From NCBI GenBank assembly GCA_963848415.1, contig CAWKDN010000001.1, forward strand, positions 62,001-126,000: a stretch of DNA of 64,000 bases. Direction: 5' to 3'. Position 1 is the first letter of the stretch. Each line of letters begins with the position of its first letter. The notes below the pieces were generated by a model. That model saw only the letters and a program-made list of their open reading frames with translations, was not told the origin of the DNA and made no database searches. The translations under genes were made by a program, and so were the position numbers. This document shows positions 8,078-17,060 of the stretch, in pieces. This DNA comes from CAVQBC01 sp963848415. Its GTDB lineage: Bacteria; Actinomycetota; Thermoleophilia; Solirubrobacterales; Solirubrobacteraceae.

Positions 8078-9500
8078 ATGACCACGGGCGACGGCACCAC
8101 GACGGCCAGCAGCGCCAACGGCGGCTCGCCGGCCTTCACGGCCCCTGAGAGCGCGGACGCGGTACGCGAGTGGGTGCGCTCGAGCGGGGTCGAGTTCCTC
8201 TTCGCCCAGTTCGTCGACATGCACGGCAAGCCGAACGCCAAGCTCGTGCCGGCCACGCACCTGGACGACCTGCTGACCGAGGGGGCGGGGTTCGCGGGCT
8301 TCGCCGCCGGCGACATCGGCCAGGTGCCCAGCGACCCGGACATGATCGCGATGCCCGACGTGCGCAGCCTCACGCCACTGCCGTGGCGGCCCGAGGTCGC
8401 GCGCTTCGCCTGCGACGTCCAGGTCGAGGGCGAGCCGTGGCCCTACTGCCCGCGCACGATCCTGCGCAACCAGCTCGAGCGCGCGGCGGCGCTCGGCTAC
8501 GAGTTCAAGATCGGGATCGAGCTCGAGTACTTCCTCGTGCGCAAGCTTCCCGATGGCTCCATCGAGCTGGCCGACCCGCTCGACACGCTCGAGCAGCCCT
8601 GTTACGACATGCGCGCGCTCACCCGCAACCTCGACTTCGTCGGCCAGGTCGCGCGCAACCTCAACGCGATCGGGTGGGACAACTACGCGACGGACCACGA
8701 GGACGCCAACGGCCAGTTCGAGCAGAACTTCGACTACGCCGACGCGCTGACCAGCTGCGACCGGGCGATCTTCTTCCGCTACATGGTGGAGGCGATGGCC
8801 CAGGAGCGCGGCCTGATCGCCACCTTCATGCCCAAGCCGTTCGCGCACCTGACCGGCAACGGCTGCCACTTCCACATGAGCCTGTGGAAGGACGGCGTCA
8901 ACGTCTTCGAGGCCGACCCCTCCGAGGACCCGCGCGGCATCGGCCTCTCGCCGGAGGCCTACGGCTTCATCGGCGGCCTGAAGGCGCACGCGAAGGCCTA
9001 CATCGCCCTGACCGCGCCGACGGTGACCTCTTACAAGCGCCTGGTGGTCGGCTCGCGCAGTGGCGCGACGTGGGCGCCCGTGTTCGTCAGCTACGGCTAC
9101 AACAACCGCACCCAGATGCTGCGGATCCCGGCGGCCGGCCGGATTGAGGACCGCACCGTCGACGGCTCCTGCAATCCCTACCTCGCGGCCACGGCGATCC
9201 TCGCCGCCGGGCTGGACGGGATCGAGAACGAGCGCGACCCCGGCGAGCCGACGACGGAGCTCAACCTGCACGAGGTGTCCGCGGCCGAGCGTGCCGAGCG
9301 CGGGATCGAGATGCTGCCCGGCAACCTGCTCGACGCCACGCGCGAGCTCGAGGCGCTGCGACGTGCTGCGCAAGGCGCTGGGCACCACGGCGCGCGAGGA
9401 CTACCTGGACTACTTCGTCAGGATCAAGCGCGACGAGGTGCGCCAGGCGCACGAGCAGATCACGCAATGGGAGCTCGACCGCTACCTGCAGCTGTACTGA
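8078..9500 (+). pseudogene. Type III (GlnT/GMAS-like) glutamine synthetase, frameshifted near its 3' end
   Basis: Full-length family member of about 473 residues if the frame is repaired. Motifs: FVDMHGKPNAKLVP, GFAAGDIGQVPSDPD, IGIELEYF (metal-binding Glu), GNGCHFHMSLW, and SYKRLVVGSRSGATWAPVFVSYGYNNRTQMLRIP spanning ATP and glutamate sites. This is the GlnT/gamma-glutamylmethylamide synthetase branch, which ligates ammonia or an alkylamine to glutamate. The frame breaks after GAG GCG CTG near 9359: one extra C (or two lost bases), after which VLRKALGTTAREDYLDYFVRIKRDEV resumes to TGA 9500. AGGAGAGG precedes ATG 8078. A PucR regulator follows after 10 bases. Could be a sequence error. Confidence 0.85.
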
Positions 9501-9510
9501 GCCGGCGGCC

Positions 9511-11295
9511 ATGACCGGCCCGGGCGGCGACCTCGCCGCGGAGCTCGAGCGCGTCCAGCTGCGCTCGGAGACGCTCTACGCGGTGATCGGGGCGGTCGCC
9601 GCCTCGCCGGACCTCGACCACGTGCTCGACGGCATCGTCGAGCTGCTCACGGAGGCGACGGACTGCCACGCCTGCTTCGTCTACCTGCGCGACGGCGACC
9701 GCCTGCGCCTGCGGGCCGCCTCGCGCATCTACCGCCACCTCGTCGGCCGGCTCGAGTGGGGCGTCGACGAGGGACTGACGGGCTGGGTCGCGCGCACCAA
9801 GGCGCCGGCGTTCATCCGCGACGAGGCGCTGCAGGACCCGCGCATGAAGTACATCCCCGAGATCGAGGAGGAGCACTTCCAGTCGATGGTGGCGGTGCCC
9901 GTCCCGGCCCGCTCCGGCGAGGTGCTCGGGGTGGTCGTGCTGCACACCGTCGCGCCGCGCGAGTTCGACGAGGGCGTGCTGACCTTCCTCAGCCACACCG
10001 CGTCGCTCGTGGCCGGCGCGATCGAGAACGCCGGCCTCTACGAGGAGTCGCGCCGGCGCGTCGAGGCGCTGACCCTGCTCACCGCGCTCGGCCAGCGGAT
10101 CGCCGCCGTCGCGCGCCGCGACGAGCTCTACCGCACCGTGACCGAGGGCGTGCGCCGGCTGCTCGGGGCCGAGCTCTGCCAGCTCTACGAGTTCGACGCC
10201 GACGGCGGCCGGCTCGAGCTCGTCGCCGCCGATCCGGCCGACCGCTCGGCGCCGTGGTCGGCCGGCGAGGGAGCGGCCGCGCTGCTCGACCTCGTCCGCC
10301 GCGCGGGCCGGCGGCCCGCGGCGCGGCAGCCCGCCGGCGGCGACGGCGCGCTGCTGGCGCTGCCGGTGGAGGCGGGCGACGCGCCGCTCGGCGTGCTGGC
10401 CGCCGGACGCCAGCGGCCGTTCGGCGAGGAGGAGGACGAGCTGCTGCGCGCGGTGGCCAGCCAGCTCGCGGTCGCGCTGGAGAAGGCCCGGCTGATCGAG
10501 CGCCTGACCGCGGAGAACATCGTGCGCGACCTGTTCGCCGCGCTCGCCGACGGCGACGCCGACGTGGCCGAGGCGCGCGCCCGCGCGGCGGGCTCCGACC
10601 TCGGCCGGCCGTATGCGATCGTCCACGCCCTGCCGGCGGCCGACGCGGGCGAGGGCCGCCCGTGGCCGCTGCTCGCCGAGCGCGCCGAGGCCGGGTTGCG
10701 CCGGCTTGCGCCCGGGATGCTCTTCGACGCGGGGCGCGACGGCGTCCGCGCGCTCGTGCCGCTGGCCGGCTCGGCGGACGACGCCGGGGTGGCCGAGCTC
10801 GGCTCAGAGCTGGAGACGCTCGGCGCCGAGCACGGCCTCGCCCTCGGCCTCAGCGCGCGCCGGCGCGGCGGCGCGGAGGGCCGGCGCGGCGTGCGCGAGG
10901 CGCTGGACGCCGCCCAGATCGCCCTGGCCCTGCGGCGCGGCGGCGGCGCGATCGCCTACGAGGCGCTCGGCGCCTACAAGTACCTCGTCCACCTGCGGCT
11001 CGACGATGCGCCGCGTGACCGGCACTGGACCGCGGTCGAGCGCCTGCTCGCCTACGACACGCGCCGGCGCACCCAGCTGGTGGACACGCTGGAGCACTAC
11101 CTGCAGGCGCGCCGCAGCGTGACCACCACGGCCCGCGAGCTCTACATCCATCCCAACACGCTGCGCCAGCGGCTCGACCGCATCGAGCAGCTGACCGGGC
11201 TCGAGCTCGCGACCGAGGACCTGCTGGCGCTCGAGCTGGCGATCAAGCTCGTGCGCCTGCGGGCGATGGGCTCCGGTGGAGCACCGGAGGGCTGA
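9511..11295 (+). CDS. GAF-GAF-PucR family transcriptional regulator
   Basis: 594 residues. First GAF domain about 20-180 (DLDHVLDGIVELL, WGVDEGLTGWVART), second GAF about 185-330, then a GGDEF-like/PucR middle and a C-terminal helix-turn-helix ARELYIHPNTLRQRLDRIEQLTG at about 540-570, the hallmark of PucR/CdaR regulators of nitrogen-compound use. GAF domains would bind the effector. It is 10 bases downstream of the GlnT-like synthetase and is likely its local regulator, perhaps acting on the dyads at 7941-7979 (inference). Confidence 0.85.
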   Translation: MTGPGGDLAAELERVQLRSETLYAVIGAVAASPDLDHVLDGIVELLTEATDCHACFVYLRDGDRLRLRAASRIYRHLVGRLEWGVDEGLTGWVARTKAPAFIRDEALQDPRMKYIPEIEEEHFQSMVAVPVPARSGEVLGVVVLHTVAPREFDEGVLTFLSHTASLVAGAIENAGLYEESRRRVEALTLLTALGQRIAAVARRDELYRTVTEGVRRLLGAELCQLYEFDADGGRLELVAADPADRSAPWSAGEGAAALLDLVRRAGRRPAARQPAGGDGALLALPVEAGDAPLGVLAAGRQRPFGEEEDELLRAVASQLAVALEKARLIERLTAENIVRDLFAALADGDADVAEARARAAGSDLGRPYAIVHALPAADAGEGRPWPLLAERAEAGLRRLAPGMLFDAGRDGVRALVPLAGSADDAGVAELGSELETLGAEHGLALGLSARRRGGAEGRRGVREALDAAQIALALRRGGGAIAYEALGAYKYLVHLRLDDAPRDRHWTAVERLLAYDTRRRTQLVDTLEHYLQARRSVTTTARELYIHPNTLRQRLDRIEQLTGLELATEDLLALELAIKLVRLRAMGSGGAPEG

Positions 11296-11349
11296 ACTGT
11301 GGACGAAAGAGCCATGGAACCGGTTCCGCGCACCCGTCACAATGCCGGC

Positions 11350-11580
11350 ATGTACGACGTGGTCTACATCGACGGGCACGGTGAGGAGCAGGTCCTCGCC
11401 GAGCACCTCGACGACCGCGCCGAGGCGGGCGGGATCGCCCGCGAAGAAGCCGCGCGCCGCGGCGTCGGCCGGATGATGCTGACCGGCTCGAAGAAGCCCC
11501 GCAGTTGCGTGTGCGTGATCCCGGTGGACGGGGACGGCGACGGCCGCATCCCGCCTCCCGGCCGCGCCGCCCCTGCGTGA
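11350..11580 (+). CDS. Small hypothetical protein
   Basis: A 76-residue product from ATG 11350, starting MYDVVYIDGHGEEQVLAEHLDDRAEAGGIAREEA, then RMMLTGSKKPRSCVCVIPVD and a low-complexity tail. CACAAT stands 6 bases before the ATG, so a leaderless transcript is possible. Its stop overlaps the GTG of the agmatine deiminase remnant (GTGA), suggesting a former two-gene operon. Function unknown. Confidence 0.55.
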   Translation: MYDVVYIDGHGEEQVLAEHLDDRAEAGGIAREEAARRGVGRMMLTGSKKPRSCVCVIPVDGDGDGRIPPPGRAAPA

Positions 11581-11741
11581 GCGACCCGCTGCCCGGCACC
11601 CCGGGCGCCGACGGCTTCCGCATGCCGGGAGAGTTCGAGCCCCACGCCGGCCGCTGGATGGCCTGTCCCGAGCGCGCGGACAACTCGCGTGACGGCGCCG
11701 TCGGTCGCCGCCTCAGGAGCCGCCGCCGGCCCGGAAGGTGA
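11577..11741 (+). pseudogene. aguA: Truncated agmatine deiminase (N-terminal remnant)
   Basis: From GTG 11577, which overlaps the preceding stop, the frame reads GFRMPGEFEPHAGRWMACPE, closely matching the start of agmatine deiminases (MPaEwePH...Wmawp). Similarity ends after about residue 41 (near 11700); the frame then runs into the antisense end of the hydrolase gene and stops at 11741. The intact enzyme has about 340 residues including a catalytic Cys near the end, so this piece cannot be active. The break coincides with the start of a block of different character (11.7-13.45 kb). Confidence 0.7.
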
Positions 11742-13095
11742 AGACCAGATTCGACCCCGCCGGGGTGGACTGCACCGCGTCGAGCCCGAACGTGTACTCC
11801 GAGCCGCCTCGGCGAAGACGCTGGTCGACTAGCCCATAGGCGCCGCGCAGCGAGGGACGGTTGGGCCGCACGGAGACGAGCCGCAGGTCGGTGTCGGACA
11901 GCTCGATCGTCACCCGCTTGTCGCTCGCGCCGCCCGCCAGGCTCACCCTCGCCCGACAGGAATCGCCGCCGCCCCGGCAGCGCACCGTGGTCGGGCGCAC
12001 CATCCGCAGCTCGCGCCGAACTGCGTCGATGACCAGCTCCGGCTGTGCGGTCTGCACGTAGTGCTCGCTCTTGCGGGCGATCACGTGCCGGGCGTACGGA
12101 ACCAACGCGGCGAGCCAGCCCTGGGCCGTCCGCCATTTGCGCTCAAGGGTGTCCGCATCCGGGAATCCCGGCGGCAGGGCGTCCGGCAGGGGCGACACCG
12201 GCGGAAGTCCGCGGGTCAGGACGACCATCGGCAGCGTCGGGCGCAGCGGCCGGGCCGCCTTCGCGCGGGTCATCTGGTCGAAGCTGGTGTAGAAGTCGGC
12301 GATCTCGAGCGGCGGATCGATCCCGGGCACCGAGTCGGCCTCGAAACCGAGCTGCCGTAACAGCGCGTTCTGCTGGGGGGTGAGCTGATCGCGTACGAAC
12401 TCGGTCGAGGCCTCGACCGAGACGAGCCCGGCGACCTGGCGCGGGTACGTGCTCGCGTAGAGGCGGGCGATCAGGCCGCCGAAGGAGTGTCCGACCAGCA
12501 GGTAGGGACCGGGGACGCGCGCGGCGCGCAGCAGCGCGTGCAGGTCGGCGACCGAGCTGCCTGCGGTCACTGGCTGAGCGACCGGATCGCTGCGGCTCGG
12601 TCGGTCGTCCAGCAGGCGGTTGTTCGGGCGATCGTACGCGCAGACGCGGGACATCCGGGCGACGCCCCGCATCACCGCCGGCCCCCGAACGGGCAGGTCG
12701 AGGCCCGGATAGAGGTCCGGCAAGCCTTCCTGATACTCGACCCGGGCTTGCTCGCCCCAGACGTCGCCCGCGTTGCCGTGCCCCGAGACGAGGATCACGG
12801 TGGGCCCTCCGCGGCCGCGACATTCGAGGTAGATCCTGCGACCACCGCGGATCTCGACGAGGCCGGCGAAGCTACCGCGCTGCGCTCCGGCCGCCTCGCC
12901 GCCCGCCGCCCGGACCTGGTCAGCCGCGGCGGCCGGCACAGCGAACAGGGCCAGGAGACCGGCGACGGCAAGGGCCAGCGTGAGGAGCCGACGACGCGCG
13001 CGCTCGTGGGCCGTTCGTGCCTGCTCGCTCGCTTGCTCGGACGGACACCCTGTCTTGCCGCCGTTCTTCGCGTCGGCCTGGTCGGCGGATAGCAT
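11713..13095 (-). CDS. Secreted alpha/beta hydrolase
   Basis: 460 residues. After a polar lead of about 35 residues there is a hydrophobic segment LLTLALAVAGLLALFAVPAAAA with an Ala-rich cleavage site, so export is likely. The core has the nucleophile elbow LLVGHSFGGLIARLYA, an oxyanion region VILVSGHGNAGD, and a late histidine in RKSEHYVQT; the acid residue is not obvious. A beta-rich C-terminal extension of about 85 residues (RCRGGGDSCRARV onward) contains two cysteines. ATG 13095 has AGGAG 7 bases upstream. Substrate unknown. Its codon use looks less extreme than neighbours, consistent with transfer (impression, not measured). Confidence 0.8.
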   Translation of the reverse strand: MLSADQADAKNGGKTGCPSEQASEQARTAHERARRRLLTLALAVAGLLALFAVPAAAADQVRAAGGEAAGAQRGSFAGLVEIRGGRRIYLECRGRGGPTVILVSGHGNAGDVWGEQARVEYQEGLPDLYPGLDLPVRGPAVMRGVARMSRVCAYDRPNNRLLDDRPSRSDPVAQPVTAGSSVADLHALLRAARVPGPYLLVGHSFGGLIARLYASTYPRQVAGLVSVEASTEFVRDQLTPQQNALLRQLGFEADSVPGIDPPLEIADFYTSFDQMTRAKAARPLRPTLPMVVLTRGLPPVSPLPDALPPGFPDADTLERKWRTAQGWLAALVPYARHVIARKSEHYVQTAQPELVIDAVRRELRMVRPTTVRCRGGGDSCRARVSLAGGASDKRVTIELSDTDLRLVSVRPNRPSLRGAYGLVDQRLRRGGSEYTFGLDAVQSTPAGSNLVFTFRAGGGS

Positions 13096-13451
13096 CGGTG
13101 CTCCTGGGGTGGGTTCTGGGTTCGTCGGCTCAGGGTGGCCGGAACGGTCACCCCGCGCGCGAGGACTGCGAGTCCGAAGGCGGCCAAACGCGTCGGCGAC
13201 GCGGCGGCCCGCCGCGCGGGCGCCCTCGGTCGGTCGTGGCCGACGAGCCTCGCACTTCCGCGCGTCCAAATCAACGCGGTCGAAGATGTCGCGGCCCGGC
13301 ACGGCCCCGCAGCGGCCGGAGCGACGGCAGGCGCCCCATGCCCCGGACAGTGCGGTAGCCGACCAGGGCCCACTCCACCGAAAGAACGAGCGAGCTCCTG
13401 GTCGTCGCGCCATGCCCGCGTCGACCCGGCGATCGCGCATCCGTCCTGAGA
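13096..13451. other. Intergenic stretch with no supported gene
   Basis: About 356 bases between the hydrolase start and the AlkA-like gene. Frames crossing it are arginine/alanine-rich artefacts with no family features. I see no hairpin with T-run, tRNA or long repeat. It belongs to the same block as the hydrolase, beside the agmatine deiminase remnant. Confidence 0.5.
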
Positions 13452-14350
13452 ATGGGTCACGGTGGGCGCGTGACCGCGTGGATCGAGCGTCGGCTGGGCT
13501 TCCGGGCACCGCTGGATGCCGCCGGCCTGCTCGCGTTCCTGGGCACGCGCGCCGTCCCGGGCGTCGAGGCGGTGCGCGACGGCGCCTACGTCCGCAGCCT
13601 GCGCCTCGCGCGCGGCAACGGCCTCGTCGAGCTGCGCCCGCGCGACGGCTGGATCGCCGCGCGGCTGCGGCTCGACGATCCGCGCGACCTCGGCGAGGCC
13701 GTGCGCCGGGCGCGCCGGGTGCTCGGCCTGGACGCCGATCCGGCGGCGGTCGTCGCGGCGCTGGAGGACGACCGGCTGCTCGGACCGCTCGTACGCGCGG
13801 CGCCCGGGCGGCGGGTCCCCGGCACGGCGGACGGGACGAGCTGGCCGTGCGCGCGGTGCTGGGCCAGCAGGTCTCGCTCGCCGGGGCGAGCACGCTCGCC
13901 GCCCGGCTGGTGGCCGCCTACGGGCAGCCGCTCGCGCGGCCGTCCGGGTCGGTGACCCACGTCTTCCCGACCGCGGCATCATTGGCCGGCGCCGACCCGG
14001 AGCGGCTGGCGATGCCCCACGCCCGCCGCCGCGCGCTGCTCGCCCTCGCCGGCGCGCTCGCGCGTGAGGAGATCGACCTGTCGGCCGGCGCGGACCGCGA
14101 CGAGGCCCGGCGGCGGCTGCTCGCGCTGCCCGGGATCGGCCCGTGGACCACGGAGTATGTCGCGATGCGCGCGCTCGGCGACCCCGACGCGTTCCTCGCG
14201 GGCGACCTCGGGGTGCGCCACGCGCTCGAGCGCCTCGGCGAGGACGGCCGGCCCGCCGCCGCGCTGCGGATCGCCGAGCGCTGGCGCCCGTACCGCGCCT
14301 ACGCGGTCCAGCACCTGTGGGCGAGCCACAGCCCGCCCCGGGACGACTGA
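13452..14350 (+). pseudogene. alkA: AlkA-type DNA-3-methyladenine glycosylase, frameshifted
   Basis: Repaired length is about 299 residues, right for AlkA. The first part is an AlkA N-terminal domain (ERRLGFRAPLDAAGLLAFLG). After a one-base loss at the GGG at 13833-13835 the frame continues DELAVRAVLGQQVSLAGAST, then the helix-hairpin-helix LPGIGPWTTEYVAMRALG and AGDLGVRHALE, whose Asp is the expected catalytic residue. The enzyme removes alkylated purines from DNA in base excision repair. Both halves are highly conserved, so a sequencing error or recent mutation is likely. Confidence 0.8.
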
Positions 14351-14416
14351 CGAACGGGAATAGGCGGCGCGCGCGGGCGTCTCGGATCGAGCACCCCGCC
14401 GACCGAGAGGATCCCG

Positions 14417-16027
14417 ATGCCCCGTCCCATCCGCCCCGCGCTGCTGGCGCTGACCGCGGTCGCCGCCGTCTTCCCCGCCACCGCCGGCGCGGCGGTGAGC
14501 TCGGACGTCGTCGACGGCACGCTCGTCGTCAGCGGCGACGTGACCGTCGACCAGATCGCGCTCACGGGCACCAAGGCGTCGCTGCAGGTCGTCGCGGGCA
14601 AGCAGCGGCTCGAGGTGGCGCGCTCGCGCTTCAGCCGCGTCCTCGTCCGCGCGGGTGCCGGCGACGACATCGTGCAGGTCGACGGCTCGGCCGCCGTGCC
14701 CCAGCTGACGATCGAGGGCGAGCAGGGCCTCGACACGGTGCGCCTCCCGGGCAGCGCCGAGTCGGAGGAGATCACGGTGCAGGCGGTGGGCGACCGCGCC
14801 CGGATCTCGCGCGACATCTCGCCCGCGGTCGCCGAGCTCGCGGCGGTGGAGATCGCGGACGTGGGCGCCGGCGCCGGCCAGGACCTCGTCGACCTCGGCA
14901 ACCTCGCGGGCTCCGGGCTGCAGCGCGTCAACGCCGACCTCGGAGCGAGCGACGGCGCGCGTGACCAGGTCGCGGCCCAGGGCAGCGCGGCCAACGAGTT
15001 CATCGACGCGCGCCCGGCCGGCGGCGGCGCCGTGAGCGTCTTCGGGCTGCCCGGCGGCGCGAGCATGGGCATCACGGGCTCCTCGGCGGCCGACGACCGC
15101 CTCGCGCTGTCCGGCCTCGGCGGCCGCGACAGCCTGACGGCGATCGCCGTGCCGACGATCGCCGTCGCGCTCGACGGGGGCGAAGGCACCGACACGCTCA
15201 GGGGCAGCGACGCGGCCGACGTCCTGCGCGGCGGCCCGGGCAACGACAGCGTCTTCGGGGGCAGAGGCGCCGACGCCGTCGACCTCGGCGAGGGCGACGA
15301 CGTCGCGGGCTGGAATGCGGGCGACGGCAGCGACACGCTGGAGGGCGGCGCGGGCGCCGACACGCTGAGCCTGCGCGGCTCCACCGCCGCCGACACCGTG
15401 GGAGCCGCCGCGGACAACGGCCGCGCGCGCATCACGCACAACGGCACCGCTGCGGTGATCGACGGCGACGACGTCGAGCAGCTCGACACCGACGTGCACG
15501 GCGGCGCCGACCGGGTGAACGTCGGGGACCTCACCGGCACGGACCTCGTGGACATCGACGCCGACGTCGGCGCCGGCGACAACGCCACCGACGAGGTGAC
15601 CGTGGCCGGCACCGCGGGCGACGACAAGATCACCGCCGTCGGCGCAGCCGTCTCCGGCCTCGCCGCGCTCGTCGCGGTCGCCCCGGCCGAGCCCCGTGAC
15701 AAGCTCTCGATCCAGGCGCTGGACGGCGAGGACACCGTCGACGCCACCGGCGTGCCCGCGACCGGCCTTCGGATCCTGGCCGACGGCGGCGCCGGCAACG
15801 ACGTCCTGCTCAGCGGCGCCGGCGACGACGTCCTCCTTGGCGGCGCGGGCGCCGACGTCGCGTTCGCCGGCGGCGGCGACGACGTCGCCCTCGGCGGCGC
15901 TGGCGACGACGTCCTACGCGGCGAGGCGGGCGACGACGTGCTCGATGGCGGCCCGGACGACGACGTCCTGCTCGGCAACGCCGGCGACGACATCCTGCTC
16001 AACGGCGAGACCGTCTTCGACGACTAG
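14417..16027 (+). CDS. Secreted calcium-binding repeat (RTX-like) protein
   Basis: 536 residues with a signal peptide (PALLALTAVAAVFPATAGAA). The body is built of beta-roll repeats. Clear GGxGxDxUx nonapeptides occur near residues 255-300 (LRGGPGNDSVFGGRGADAV) and as a dense C-terminal array of about 9 (LSGAGDDVLLGGAGADVAF and so on to residue 525). The extreme asp/gly repeats bind Ca2+ in known families. No protease, lipase or adhesin domain is visible, so it may be structural. No type I secretion genes are nearby; the signal peptide implies Sec export. Confidence 0.85.
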   Translation: MPRPIRPALLALTAVAAVFPATAGAAVSSDVVDGTLVVSGDVTVDQIALTGTKASLQVVAGKQRLEVARSRFSRVLVRAGAGDDIVQVDGSAAVPQLTIEGEQGLDTVRLPGSAESEEITVQAVGDRARISRDISPAVAELAAVEIADVGAGAGQDLVDLGNLAGSGLQRVNADLGASDGARDQVAAQGSAANEFIDARPAGGGAVSVFGLPGGASMGITGSSAADDRLALSGLGGRDSLTAIAVPTIAVALDGGEGTDTLRGSDAADVLRGGPGNDSVFGGRGADAVDLGEGDDVAGWNAGDGSDTLEGGAGADTLSLRGSTAADTVGAAADNGRARITHNGTAAVIDGDDVEQLDTDVHGGADRVNVGDLTGTDLVDIDADVGAGDNATDEVTVAGTAGDDKITAVGAAVSGLAALVAVAPAEPRDKLSIQALDGEDTVDATGVPATGLRILADGGAGNDVLLSGAGDDVLLGGAGADVAFAGGGDDVALGGAGDDVLRGEAGDDVLDGGPDDDVLLGNAGDDILLNGETVFDD

Positions 16028-16125
16028 CCACAGCGCGGGCGGCCCGCCGGGTGGGGCCGAACCTCCCGGCCCGCCGGGACGCGCGCCCCTGTCCGGCGGG
16101 ACGCGCTCGCGCGCAGACTGACGCC

Positions 16126-16590
16126 ATGCCCTCCCTCGTCACCCATCTGCGCCGCCAGGGTGTCGCCTACCTGGCCCTGTTCTTCGCGCTCGGCGGCACG
16201 GCCTACGCTGCACAGGCCGGCGACGCCCAGAGCCGCACGGGCCCGCCCGCGCGCGCGTTCGCCTTCGTCGAGGTCGACGGCGACACCGTCACCGTCGACC
16301 CTGCCCAGTCGCGGGGCGTGAGCGGCGCCACGTTCCGCAAGCTCGCGCGCGGGGAGGAGACCGTCCCGGGGATCGTGTGCATCAGCGGCCTGCGCTTCAC
16401 GCCGCGCAACGTGGTCGTCACGTCGGAGGCCTCGGGCCCCAACGGCCTCGCCGGCGTCCGGCTCGCACCGGACGAGAACGTCCCGGGCACCTGCGGCCCC
16501 GGCGCGCAGGCGCTCGTGCAGATGCAGGCGGCCGGCGCGACCGGCGCCCCCCGCCTCGCGGACCGGTCGTTCTTCGTGCTCATCAACTGA
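16126..16590 (+). CDS. Secreted protein with Solirubrobacterales-type N-terminus
   Basis: 154 residues. The N-terminus HLRRQGVAYLALFFALGGTA followed by YAAQAGD is a twin-Arg-like, very characteristic signal/anchor that recurs in many secreted proteins of Thermoleophilia. The mature part has two cysteines (IVCISG, GTCGP) that could pair, and a beta-rich composition. Start at ATG 16126, chosen because it directly precedes the signal. Function unknown. Confidence 0.7.
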   Translation: MPSLVTHLRRQGVAYLALFFALGGTAYAAQAGDAQSRTGPPARAFAFVEVDGDTVTVDPAQSRGVSGATFRKLARGEETVPGIVCISGLRFTPRNVVVTSEASGPNGLAGVRLAPDENVPGTCGPGAQALVQMQAAGATGAPRLADRSFFVLIN

Positions 16591-16607
16591 CCCCGCGGCG
16601 CGCACCG

Positions 16608-16622
16608 TTGCCATCCTGGCAA
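16608..16622. repeat. Short perfect inverted repeat
   Basis: TTGCCA and TGGCAA flank a 3-base loop, 18 bases after the secreted-protein stop and 44 bases before the cupin gene. It could be a weak terminator or an operator of the cupin gene; there is no T-run. Confidence 0.35.
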
Positions 16623-16665
16623 GCAGGCTTGTCGGATCGAGGTCCCGCCCTCATCCTGCGCCGCC

Positions 16666-17052
16666 ATGCCCGACTGGACGAAGAAGAACTTCCTCAAGCT
16701 CCGCGACAAGAGCCCGAAGGATGCTCCGATGCAGTGGAAGATGGCGCGCGACGCCCTGGGCTCGCCCGAGCTCGGGGTCAGCCGCTTCACCTACGAGCCG
16801 GGGGCCCGCATGCCGTTCGGCCACCGTCATCGCGAGCAGGAAGAGGCCTACGTCGTCGTCGCCGGCTCCGGTCGGGCGAAGCTCGACGACGAGCTGGTCG
16901 AGCTCGCGACGTGGGACGTGCTGCGCGTCGCCCCCGCCGTCGTCCGCTCCTTCGAGGCCGGCCCGGAGGGACTCGACCTCATCTGCATCGGCGGCCGCAA
17001 GCCCAAGCGCGGCGACAGCGAGCGGGTCCCGGACTTCTGGGACCCGGCCTGA
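16666..17052 (+). CDS. Cupin-domain protein
   Basis: 128 residues forming one conserved cupin barrel. Motif 1 is partly kept: MPFGHRHREQEEAYVVVAGSG supplies HxH and E; motif 2 (GPEGLDLICIG) lacks the usual second His, so metal binding may be incomplete. Start at ATG 16666 gives MPDWTKKNFLKLRDKSPKDAP. Faces a convergent TetR gene 8 bases away. Function unknown. Confidence 0.75.
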   Translation: MPDWTKKNFLKLRDKSPKDAPMQWKMARDALGSPELGVSRFTYEPGARMPFGHRHREQEEAYVVVAGSGRAKLDDELVELATWDVLRVAPAVVRSFEAGPEGLDLICIGGRKPKRGDSERVPDFWDPA

Positions 17053-17060
17053 CCCGGCGG

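Noticed and set aside
11713..13893. A 726-residue hydrolase with an upstream extension
   Set aside because: The extension to 13893 is arginine-rich and antisense to the AlkA-like gene; the signal peptide and RBS place the start at 13095.
16608..16622. A strong intrinsic terminator
   Set aside because: The hairpin is short and no T-run follows, so it is kept only as a small repeat.
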